DNA from: Pseudomonadota bacterium
Lineage (GTDB): Bacteria > Pseudomonadota > Alphaproteobacteria > Rhizobiales > Xanthobacteraceae
Reading direction: 5' to 3'
Assembly (NCBI GenBank): GCA_021823875.1
Contig: JAKAMD010000252.1
Location: 1 to 5,337, forward strand
DNA: 5,337 bases
Below, piece by piece: positions 1-5,296 of this stretch; within the stretch, counting starts at the first letter, position 1; every line of letters begins with the position of its first letter. Under the pieces are notes generated by a model, which saw only the letters and a program-made list of their open reading frames with translations, had not been told where the DNA came from and did not search any database. The position numbers and the translations under genes are program-made.

Positions 1-80
1 AGCATCGTACCGAGTTGATGGAGGACTGGAACCTGTGTCAGTCGAAACAATCGCCGAAACGAATCGAGCCCCTGGAGTAG
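1..80 (+). CDS. DUF4160 domain protein, C-terminal end only (partial)
   Basis: The frame starting at base 3 is open from the window edge to the TAG at 78-80 and reads HRTELMEDWNLCQSKQSPKR followed by IEPLE. The pattern H-R-x-E-L-(M/L)-E-x-W followed about 14 residues later by I-x-P-L-E at the end matches my recollection of the C-terminus of DUF4160 proteins, small proteins often encoded directly before a DUF2442 gene. That is the arrangement here: the next gene starts inside this one in another frame. Only about 25 residues are visible, so the start, the catalytic or binding residues and any promoter lie outside the window. DUF4160/DUF2442 pairs have been suspected to be toxin-antitoxin-like, but I know of no firm biochemical role. 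The family call rests on a short tail plus gene context. Confidence 0.7.
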   Translation, partial: HRTELMEDWNLCQSKQSPKRIEPLE

Positions 81-349
81 TTCCCGCTGCACCGTGGCGG
101 GTTACGGCCATTAGCGTGCAACCTGGATATCGGCTTGCAGTGATCTTTGTAGACGGAACCAGCGGGATTGCCGATCTTTCCTTGTTGGTCTCTGCCAAGG
201 AAGCCGGCATCTTTGCGCCATTGACCGATCCGGCAGTATTCGAACAAGCGCGTGTCGAACTCGGCGTAATTACATGGCCAAACGGCGCAGATCTCGATCC
301 TGACTGGTTGCATGAGGAAATCAGCCGTTCAGGAGAATGGCACGGCTGA
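35..349 (+). CDS. DUF2442 domain protein (104 aa)
   Basis: A complete small protein. After a short variable N-terminus, the DUF2442 core begins at W21-R22-V23. It contains the features I associate with the family: an alternating hydrophobic strand with a Tyr-Arg-Leu (residues 32-34), FVDGTSG (38-44), AGIFAPL (57-63) and the closing WPNGADLDPDWL (81-92). The GTG at 35 is chosen because no ATG occurs before the core in this frame and a GGAGG at 20-24 precedes it with about 10 bases of spacing. This start makes the gene overlap the upstream DUF4160 frame by 46 bases, which implies co-transcription and probably coupled translation. DUF2442 proteins are small, soluble and cytoplasmic. Their partnership with DUF4160 suggests that the two products act together, possibly as an antitoxin-like partner, but this is inference. 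The family call is firm and the function is unknown. Confidence 0.85.
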   Translation: MSVETIAETNRAPGVVPAAPWRVTAISVQPGYRLAVIFVDGTSGIADLSLLVSAKEAGIFAPLTDPAVFEQARVELGVITWPNGADLDPDWLHEEISRSGEWHG

Positions 350-427
350 GGTATTGTGGCGCCAACCGCTGTATGAACTTCGGCCGGATCGCATACTTCA
401 AGACTCCATAGAGGAGTAGCTTAGTTC

Positions 428-433
428 AAAGGG
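428..433 (+). promoter_or_regulatory. Ribosome binding site of the exported 141-aa protein
   Basis: AAAGGG lies 8 bases before the ATG at 442 and supports that start. No convincing -35/-10 pair is seen in the 92 bases between the DUF2442 stop and this ATG, so the gene could either have its own weak promoter or be read through from the upstream pair. Confidence 0.5.
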
Positions 434-441
434 TCAAGCAT

Positions 442-867
442 ATGAATTGGCAACGATGGATCTTTGCAATATTCGCTGTTCTGGCCGGTTTCGCGCCGAT
501 AGTTTCTGCGGATGAAGCACCCGGCGCCTCGGCGCAAACTCAGGGCGTATCGCAATCCGCCGCAACCCTTCCGTCCGAGATGAACGGAAAATGGGCGTCC
601 GAAACCAACGGCCAGTCGTGGTCGATAAAGAAGGTCGACGGCAAGTGGCTATTGACCTGGTGGAGAGCCACGCAGTGGGGCTGCAATATCTCGGATGCCC
701 CGGCCGTCGTGAAAGTCGACGAAAATGGCGACTTGGAAATCACGATTGCATCCTTCAAGTGCATGAGCGACTTCGTTGCCAAGCTGAAGAAAAGCGGCGA
801 CGGATTCAAAGGAAGGGCGACGATGAACACGGGTATGAGGTTGGAAGTCGCGCTCACCCTGAAGTGA
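442..867 (+). CDS. Exported Trp-rich protein of unknown function (141 aa)
   Basis: I do not recognise the family. The first 23 residues form a clear Sec signal peptide: a short start with Arg5, a hydrophobic stretch from about I7 to V21, and a Val-Ser-Ala cleavage box before D24. The protein is therefore probably periplasmic or secreted. Residues 24-45 are Ala/Ser/Gln-rich and look like a flexible linker. The folded part, about 46-141, is rich in tryptophan (W51, W60, W69, W73, W74, W79) and in alternating hydrophobic/polar stretches, which suggests a small beta-rich domain. It contains exactly two cysteines, C81 and C107, that could form a disulfide in the periplasm. No lipobox is present, so it is not a lipoprotein. 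The RBS at 428-433 supports the ATG at 442, and an intrinsic terminator follows the stop by about 20 bases, which makes it the last gene of its transcript. The gene itself is well supported, and its role is unknown. Confidence 0.8.
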   Translation: MNWQRWIFAIFAVLAGFAPIVSADEAPGASAQTQGVSQSAATLPSEMNGKWASETNGQSWSIKKVDGKWLLTWWRATQWGCNISDAPAVVKVDENGDLEITIASFKCMSDFVAKLKKSGDGFKGRATMNTGMRLEVALTLK

Positions 868-887
868 CCGCCAGCCAAGATCGTCTT

Positions 888-916
888 AAAAGCCGGAGTA
901 CTCTCCGGCTTTTTTT
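888..916 (+). terminator. Rho-independent terminator
   Basis: An 11-bp perfect stem AAAAGCCGGAG (888-898) / CTCCGGCTTTT (903-913) with a TACT loop is followed by further T residues to 916. It sits about 20 bases after the stop of the exported-protein gene and ends that transcript. Because the left side of the stem carries four A residues, it could also stop transcripts coming from the right on the minus strand. Confidence 0.92.
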
Positions 917-941
917 GTTGCGGGCCCCGGTCCATACGAGC

Positions 942-970
942 ATTATGTAAACCCTTCTGCCGACTGACAA
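942..970 (-). promoter_or_regulatory. Candidate sigma70-type promoter on the minus strand
   Basis: Read on the minus strand, TTGTCA (complement of 965-970) and CATAAT (complement of 942-947) are separated by exactly 17 bases. They match the -35 and -10 consensus at 5 of 6 positions each. A transcript would start near 935 and run straight into the terminator at 913-888, so it would be only about 50 nt long unless it reads through. No coding sequence is seen on this strand behind it. It may be a chance match or a source of a short antisense RNA. Confidence 0.3.
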
Positions 971-1540
971 AAATGTTCCAGTTGGCGGCCCGAACAGGAA
1001 TAATCCTCGTCCATTCAAACCACTGCCACGGCACGCTTCAATGTCGAAAATGCGCCTTCGACGCCGTGCCGGGTGGCCGCTTCGACAGAGGAGAAAAACA
1101 GCCCGGTCACAGGTAGTTGGCGAAAGGCTCGGTCGCGTATCCGGACGCCATTGTCGAAAACGCTCTCCCGCGAAGCGCAATTTCCGCCGTTGCGCCCGCA
1201 GGCAAGGGTTGTGTCATGCGTCGTTGTCGATTGCGCATTGATAGATCGACCTGCGGCCACCCCGTTCGACAATCGGCCTTTCGGCGCTTCATGCTGCCGG
1301 CAAAAATTCAATCCGCGGAACGCCCATTAAACGATGATCCCGGTGCGCACGGTTTCAGCCTGACCGGTGGCCTAGAAGCGGTGCCCTTGTGGGCGCTTAT
1401 GCCGGAAGAGCAATCGCGCGATGCCTGTGACGATGCGACTGCCAGCGGAATTGCAGTCCGTCTGAACCTGCACCTGCGAGGGGGGGCGCCGTCGCCGGAC
1501 GCCGCAATGAATCCGGCGAGCGTCACGGAAACCGGACGGG

Positions 1541-1553
1541 TAAAATCGGCACA
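1541..1553 (+). promoter_or_regulatory. Candidate -10 box placed for a leaderless helicase mRNA
   Basis: TAAAAT at 1541-1546 differs from the TATAAT consensus at one position and ends 7 bases before the A of the helicase start codon at 1554. Transcription would then begin at or next to the ATG. The helicase start lacks a properly spaced Shine-Dalgarno, which fits a leaderless transcript. No good -35 box is visible 16-18 bases upstream, so the assignment is tentative. Confidence 0.3.
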
Positions 1554-4277
1554 ATGACGGCTAGCCCACTCGTTCCGATTCTCACGCCGCACGGCCACCT
1601 GCTCCTGGCGCCGGATGACGACGCTCCGATACTCACAGAACCATTGCAGCAAAGGCTGACAGAGTCATTCGCCCGTGGCGCGGGCCATGGCCTGCTGCAG
1701 CTCGGCGCGAGCGAAGTCGGAACGGCGCTGCCGGCGGCGTTCGGCTACTGGCGCGACTTCGGCGCGCGCTACATCACAACGATGTGCGCAACGCCTCTCC
1801 CGGTCGAAAGCGGCGAAAGTGCGCGCGACGCACCGCGTGAAGAGCATCGGGCGCCCCCGCCGCCGCAGGATCTCGAAGCACTCGCCGCGGACGCGCCGCC
1901 GATGATGGGCGCGGAGTATCTGACCGCGCCGGTGCTGCGCGCGCTCTGGGCGGAACTCGACGCGGCGTTCCGCGCCGAGTTGAAACAATCGAAGCAGTCG
2001 CTGCAGGATTTCCTCAAGCGTCTGCATCCGGCCTGGAATCTGGTCGGCCGGGTGCATTTCAATCTGGCCGAAAACCGCAAGGACGACGAAGCGCCGTTCG
2101 CTTTTCTCGCCACTTACACCACCCGCCTGTCAGCGCAGGCCAAGGCGCAACACCTTCCGCTGGCGCAGGCGCTGCGCGAATATTCGGACGCGAAGAGCCA
2201 GGCGCGGCTGCTGTCGCTATTGCTGCCGGTGCAGCGCGCGGCCGAGCACTGCACCTGGCTGCGCGCAATGGTCGATGCGGGCGAGATTTTTCATCCACTG
2301 CGCTGGAGCGCTGCCGAGGCTTACCAATTCCTCACCGACCTGCCGCGGCTCGAAGCGGCGGGTATCGTGGTGCGCACGGCAGGCGCCTGGCGCTCGGGGC
2401 GGCCGCCCCGGCCGCAAATCAAGGTGACCGTGGGCGGCAAAGCGCCGTCGCTGCTCGGCCCGGGCGCGCTGCTCGACTTCAACATGGAGCTCACGCTCGA
2501 CGGCGAGCACCTTAGCGCGGCCGAGATCAAGAAGCTCTTAGCCGGCTCCGACGGCTTGCAGCTCATTCGCGGGCACTGGGTCGAAGTCGATCGAGAGAAG
2601 TTGGGCCGCATGCTCGATCGCTTTCGCAACATCGAGCGGGTCGCGGCCGCGGGCGGGCTCCCCTTCGCCGAAGCAATGCGCCTGGTCGCAGGCGCCAGCG
2701 TAAGCGCAGATGCCGCGGCCGACGCCGCCGACCCCGACTGGTCACAGGTTGTCGCCGGCCCGTGGCTCACCGATACGCTGAAGGGCCTGCGCGGTCCCGA
2801 GGGGCTCGCGCGGGTCGAGCCGGGTCCCGAGCTCAAAGCGACGCTGCGGCCCTATCAGCAGGCGGGTCTGCGCTGGCTTTACCTGCTCTACCGGCTCGGC
2901 CTGGGCGCCTGCCTCGCCGACGACATGGGACTGGGCAAAACGATCCAGGTGTTGTCGCTGCTGCTGGTGCTTAAACGCGAAGACCAGGGTACGCGGCGCG
3001 CGAGCCTGCTGGTGGCGCCGGCCTCGCTGCTGGCGAACTGGGCGGCGGAGATCGCGCGCTTCGCGCCTAGTCTGAACGCGCTGATTGCGCATCCTTCAGC
3101 GATGCCGATGGCGCAGTTGCGAGCGCTCGATAGCGAACGGCTCGCCAACGTGGATCTAGTCATTACCAGCTATGGCTCGCTATTGCGCTTGCCTCGGCTG
3201 GAAACCCTGCCCTGGCACGTGGTCGTGTTGGACGAAGCGCAGGCGATCAAGAATCCGGGCGCGAAACAGACGCGCCTGGTAAAGAAGCTAGTCGCGCACG
3301 CGCGCATCGCGCTCACCGGCACGCCGGTGGAAAACCGCCTCTCGGACCTGTGGTCGATTCTGGATTTCACTCACCCTGGCCTGCTCGGCTCCGACAAGGC
3401 TTTCACCACCTTCGCGCGACGACTGGCGCATGCCGAGCACTACGGTCCGCTGCGCGAGTTGGTGCGCCCCTATATCCTGCGCCGCCTCAAAACAGACAAA
3501 TCGGTCATCCCCGATCTGCCGGACAAGACCGAACTGAAAGCCTACTGTCACTTGAGCCCGGCGCAGGCGGCGCTGTATCAGCGCGCGGTGAAGGAACTGG
3601 CGGCGGAGCTCGACGATGCCGAGGGCATCGGACGCAAGGGCGTGGTGCTCGCGTTCCTGATGCGCTTCAAGCAGATCTGCAATCATCCATCGCAATGGCT
3701 TGGCGACTCGGCCTGGGCCGAGTCGGACAGCGGCAAATTTGCGCGCTTGCGTGAAATCGCCGAAGTCATTGCCGCCAGACAGGAAAAAGTGCTGGTGTTC
3801 ACGCAGTTCCGCGAAGCGACCGAACCCATTGCCGCCTTTCTCGGCTCGGTGTTCGGGCGTGCAGGTCTGGTGCTGCACGGCGGCACCTCGGTGGCCAAGC
3901 GGCAGGAACTGGTCCGACGCTTCCAGGAGAACGAACTGGCGCCGTTTTTCGTGCTCTCGCTCAAGGCCGGCGGCGCCGGACTCAACCTGACCGCCGCCGC
4001 GCACGTGGTCCACTTCGACCGCTGGTGGAATCCGGCGGTGGAGAATCAGGCCACGGATCGCGCCTTCCGCATCGGCCAGACCAGGAACGTGCTGGTGCAC
4101 AAGTTCGTGTGCCGAGGAACGGTCGAAGATAAGATCGACCGGCTGATCGAGTCGAAACAACAGCTCGTGCGCGATGTGCTGGAGGGCGGCGCGGAGCTGC
4201 TGCTGACGGAAATGAGCGACCGGGAACTGCTCGATCTGGTTGCGCTCGACATTCATGCGGCACGACAGGAAACCTGA
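1554..4277 (+). CDS. SWI2/SNF2 family DEAD/DEAH-box ATPase (DUF3670-type bacterial helicase)
   Basis: A 907-residue superfamily 2 ATPase of the SNF2 class. Such enzymes move along double-stranded DNA using ATP to displace or remodel bound proteins, and they normally do not unwind strands. The N-terminal part, about 1-290, is family-specific and includes a proline-rich loop near residue 100. Residues about 290-385, around LLDFNMELT (306-314), match the DUF3670 region that precedes the motor in this bacterial subgroup. The motor starts near LRPYQQAGLRW. Motif I is DDMGLGKT (456-463), the Walker B/DEAH-type motif is DEAQ (560-563), and motif III is LTGTP (587-591). The second RecA lobe has FTQF (749-752), HGG (775-777), LKAGGAGLNL (803-812) and QATDRAFRIGQ (832-842). 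All key residues are present, so it should be active. The length fits B. subtilis YwqA-type proteins, and it is not a close RapA match. The ATG at 1554 is used although the RBS is poor. The SWIM gene follows after 18 bases, suggesting joint action on DNA in the cytoplasm. The substrate is unknown. Confidence 0.96.
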   Translation: MTASPLVPILTPHGHLLLAPDDDAPILTEPLQQRLTESFARGAGHGLLQLGASEVGTALPAAFGYWRDFGARYITTMCATPLPVESGESARDAPREEHRAPPPPQDLEALAADAPPMMGAEYLTAPVLRALWAELDAAFRAELKQSKQSLQDFLKRLHPAWNLVGRVHFNLAENRKDDEAPFAFLATYTTRLSAQAKAQHLPLAQALREYSDAKSQARLLSLLLPVQRAAEHCTWLRAMVDAGEIFHPLRWSAAEAYQFLTDLPRLEAAGIVVRTAGAWRSGRPPRPQIKVTVGGKAPSLLGPGALLDFNMELTLDGEHLSAAEIKKLLAGSDGLQLIRGHWVEVDREKLGRMLDRFRNIERVAAAGGLPFAEAMRLVAGASVSADAAADAADPDWSQVVAGPWLTDTLKGLRGPEGLARVEPGPELKATLRPYQQAGLRWLYLLYRLGLGACLADDMGLGKTIQVLSLLLVLKREDQGTRRASLLVAPASLLANWAAEIARFAPSLNALIAHPSAMPMAQLRALDSERLANVDLVITSYGSLLRLPRLETLPWHVVVLDEAQAIKNPGAKQTRLVKKLVAHARIALTGTPVENRLSDLWSILDFTHPGLLGSDKAFTTFARRLAHAEHYGPLRELVRPYILRRLKTDKSVIPDLPDKTELKAYCHLSPAQAALYQRAVKELAAELDDAEGIGRKGVVLAFLMRFKQICNHPSQWLGDSAWAESDSGKFARLREIAEVIAARQEKVLVFTQFREATEPIAAFLGSVFGRAGLVLHGGTSVAKRQELVRRFQENELAPFFVLSLKAGGAGLNLTAAAHVVHFDRWWNPAVENQATDRAFRIGQTRNVLVHKFVCRGTVEDKIDRLIESKQQLVRDVLEGGAELLLTEMSDRELLDLVALDIHAARQET

Positions 4278-4283
4278 TCACAC

Positions 4284-4288
4284 GGAGG
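4284..4288 (+). promoter_or_regulatory. Ribosome binding site of the SWIM protein gene
   Basis: GGAGG lies 7 bases before the ATG at 4296, an ideal Shine-Dalgarno. It selects this start over the ATG at 4289, which lies in another frame and directly touches the motif. It is much stronger than anything before the helicase gene, so the SWIM protein may be made in larger amounts than its partner from the same mRNA. Confidence 0.85.
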
Positions 4289-4295
4289 ATGAGCG

Positions 4296-5153
4296 ATGTA
4301 TTTCCAATGGAAACCCTATGTTTCGGTGGCCGAACGGCGCAAGAAAGCCGAACGCGCCGCAGCCCGATACCGGAAAGAAACAGGCAAGACTCTGTCTCCG
4401 GTAACGGCCGCCCGCGGCGCCATCGCCAAAACGTTCTGGGGCAAAGCCTGGTGCGACAACCTCGAGCGCTACAGCGATTACTCGAACCGGCTGCCGCGCG
4501 GACGCACCTACGTGCGCAACGGCTCGGTGATCGACCTCAGGATCGCCGCGGGCGAAGTGTCGGCCCAAGTGATGGGGGCAGACCTGGACCAGATCACGGT
4601 GAGTATCGCGGCGGTGCCGAAGACGCAATGGCATGCCCTCGGCGGCGACTGCGCCGGCTCGATCGACTCGCTGGTCGAGTTGCTGCAAGGGCGTCTCTCG
4701 CAAGGCGTGATGGAGCGCATCTGCCGGCCGCAAACGGGGCTGTTTCCGTCACCAAAAGAGATCAAATTCAGCTGCAGTTGCCCCGACTGGGCCGCGATGT
4801 GCAAACACGTCGCCGCGGTGCTCTACGGCGTGGGTGCGCGCCTGGACCGGCAGCCGGAACTGCTGTTTGCCTTGCGCAGAGTTGACGCAAAGGATCTCGT
4901 CGCCCGAGCGGGCGCCGGTCTGCCGCTGGCGAAGAAAGCCCCCGCGACCGGGAAAATGCTCGACGAATCGAAACTCGCCGAAGTATTCGGCATCGAGTTG
5001 GCGGACGCGGTCGTGCCCGCTTTGCGCGCCAAGGCGGCCCCAGTGAAGAAGAAGGCTCCGGCGCGCAAGAAGAAAGCGGTCAAGCGCAAAGCGGCCGCTG
5101 GCACGCTCAAGCGCGCGGATACCGCGCCGAAGCGCAAGCGCAAGTCGGGGTAA
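4296..5153 (+). CDS. SWIM zinc-finger protein with basic C-terminal tail
   Basis: A 285-residue protein with one SWIM-type zinc-binding motif, C160-x-C162-x6-C169-x-H171, within KFSCSCPDWAAMCKH. This is the CxCx(n)CxH signature of SWIM domains, which are predicted to bind DNA or protein and recur next to SNF2-type ATPases. The N-terminal part has a charged Arg/Lys/Ala-rich helix (about 13-30). A conserved-looking block follows, FWGKAWCDNLERYSDYSNRL (47-66) then PRGRTYVRNGSVIDL, typical of the bacterial partner proteins as I recall them. The last 40 or so residues, from about 245, are low-complexity Lys/Arg/Ala/Pro, like a histone-H1 or AlgP-type tail, and probably bind nucleic acid without sequence specificity. 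The start is fixed by the GGAGG at 4284-4288. The gene lies 18 bases after the helicase gene, so co-transcription is likely. It is the probable targeting or accessory subunit of the ATPase, by context only. B. subtilis YwqB is the analogous partner I recall. Confidence 0.93.
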   Translation: MYFQWKPYVSVAERRKKAERAAARYRKETGKTLSPVTAARGAIAKTFWGKAWCDNLERYSDYSNRLPRGRTYVRNGSVIDLRIAAGEVSAQVMGADLDQITVSIAAVPKTQWHALGGDCAGSIDSLVELLQGRLSQGVMERICRPQTGLFPSPKEIKFSCSCPDWAAMCKHVAAVLYGVGARLDRQPELLFALRRVDAKDLVARAGAGLPLAKKAPATGKMLDESKLAEVFGIELADAVVPALRAKAAPVKKKAPARKKKAVKRKAAAGTLKRADTAPKRKRKSG

Positions 5154-5158
5154 GCGGG

Positions 5159-5179
5159 GGAGACAGGAGACAGGGGACA
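5159..5179 (+). repeat. Three tandem heptamers (GGAGACA, GGAGACA, GGGGACA)
   Basis: Three adjacent 7-base units at 5159-5165, 5166-5172 and 5173-5179. The first two are identical and the third differs by one base (A to G). The third unit is also the beginning of the left arm of the large hairpin, so the two structures are joined. The array begins 5 bases after the SWIM stop codon. Confidence 0.85.
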
Positions 5180-5226
5180 GACCACGTTTTCTGGTTGCCT
5201 AGACGAATAAGGCGTGGTCTGTCCCC
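5173..5226. repeat. 14-bp perfect inverted repeat, REP-like hairpin
   Basis: GGGGACAGACCACG (5173-5186) and its exact reverse complement CGTGGTCTGTCCCC (5213-5226) enclose a 26-nt loop. I recall this arm sequence as a dispersed element in proteobacteria, often near genes for REP-associated Y1 tyrosine transposases. No transposase is visible here, so it may be a solo, non-autonomous copy or one end of an element that continues past the window. Located 19 bases after the SWIM stop and followed by AATTTT, it could also slow or terminate transcription or protect the 3' end of the helicase/SWIM mRNA. Confidence 0.85.
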
Positions 5227-5246
5227 AATTTTCCACCAATTTTCCA
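5225..5246 (+). repeat. Two exact tandem 11-mers CCAATTTTCCA
   Basis: Exact copies at 5225-5235 and 5236-5246, directly adjacent. The first begins within the last two bases of the right hairpin arm. The repeat marks the switch from GC-rich to AT-rich sequence and could be a duplication made at the element edge or a pair of binding sites for a regulator of the downstream promoter. Confidence 0.85.
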
Positions 5247-5247
5247 A

Positions 5248-5274
5248 TTGTAATGTTTTCATTGTATTTATAAT
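5248..5274 (+). promoter_or_regulatory. Candidate promoter with consensus -10 box
   Basis: TATAAT at 5269-5274 is a perfect -10 match in an AT-rich setting. The best upstream -35-like hexamer is TTGTAA (5248-5253), 4 of 6 matches with a 15-base spacer, which is short. The predicted start of transcription, near 5281, falls inside the palindrome at 5276-5294. The AT-richness raises the chance of a fortuitous match. Confidence 0.4.
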
Positions 5275-5275
5275 A

Positions 5276-5294
5276 TTGTATATTTAATATACAA
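5276..5294. promoter_or_regulatory. 9-bp-arm palindrome, possible operator
   Basis: TTGTATATT (5276-5284) and AATATACAA (5286-5294) are exact reverse complements around a single central T. The size and symmetry suit a dimeric repressor site. It covers the predicted transcription start of the candidate promoter and ends 2 bases before the next possible start codon, a position suited to autorepression. The DNA is AT-rich, so chance symmetry is possible, but 9 of 9 pairs is more than expected from composition alone. Confidence 0.5.
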
Positions 5295-5296
5295 GG

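Larger units (their letters stand above)
917..1553. other. Long intergenic stretch without a defensible gene
   Basis: About 640 bases between the terminator and the SNF2 gene. Open frames exist on both strands, but none shows a recognisable family, a good RBS or the strong G/C third-position bias of the helicase gene. The longest + frame, TTG at 1117 to TGA at 1555-1557, would encode 146 aa and overlap the helicase ATG by the classic ATGA. However, its codon use is mixed (AGA, CGA, TTA, CTA and TGT all occur) and no RBS precedes it. A minus-strand frame at 1015-1311 is similarly featureless. The stretch contains a 7-bp inverted repeat (CGGCACG at 1029-1035, CGTGCCG at 1065-1071) and the 9-mer TGTCGAAAA twice (about 1042 and 1151). 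It may be decayed coding or mobile DNA, or a long regulatory region. I cannot decide which. Confidence 0.6.

Noticed and set aside
958..1002. Resemblance of the TGACAAAAATGTTCCAG stretch to terminal repeats of IS21-like elements
   Set aside because: Only a loose impression. There is no second repeat, no matching opposite end and no istA/istB sequence.
1015..1311. A 98-codon minus-strand open frame in the intergenic stretch
   Set aside because: No RBS, no recognisable motif, overlaps other equally long frames on both strands. High-GC DNA gives such frames by chance.
3288..4256. A 322-codon minus-strand frame opposite the helicase gene
   Set aside because: It is the mirror of a high-GC coding sequence. 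The + strand frame carries all SNF2 motifs and the minus frame shows none of its own.
1554..4277. Naming the helicase RapA/HepA
   Set aside because: RapA has a different N-terminal architecture. The DUF3670-type region and the SWIM partner point to a separate bacterial SNF2 subgroup, so no gene symbol is given.
4289..4885. A 198-codon + frame starting 7 bases before the SWIM gene
   Set aside because: Its ATG touches the GGAGG with no spacing, the protein is Arg-rich frame-shift-like sequence, and the overlapping frame has the SWIM motif and the correct RBS spacing.
1554..5153. Calling the SNF2/SWIM pair a DISARM-like or other phage-defence system
   Set aside because: No methylase, nuclease, phospholipase or other defence effector gene is present in the window, and an SNF2 motor alone is not diagnostic.
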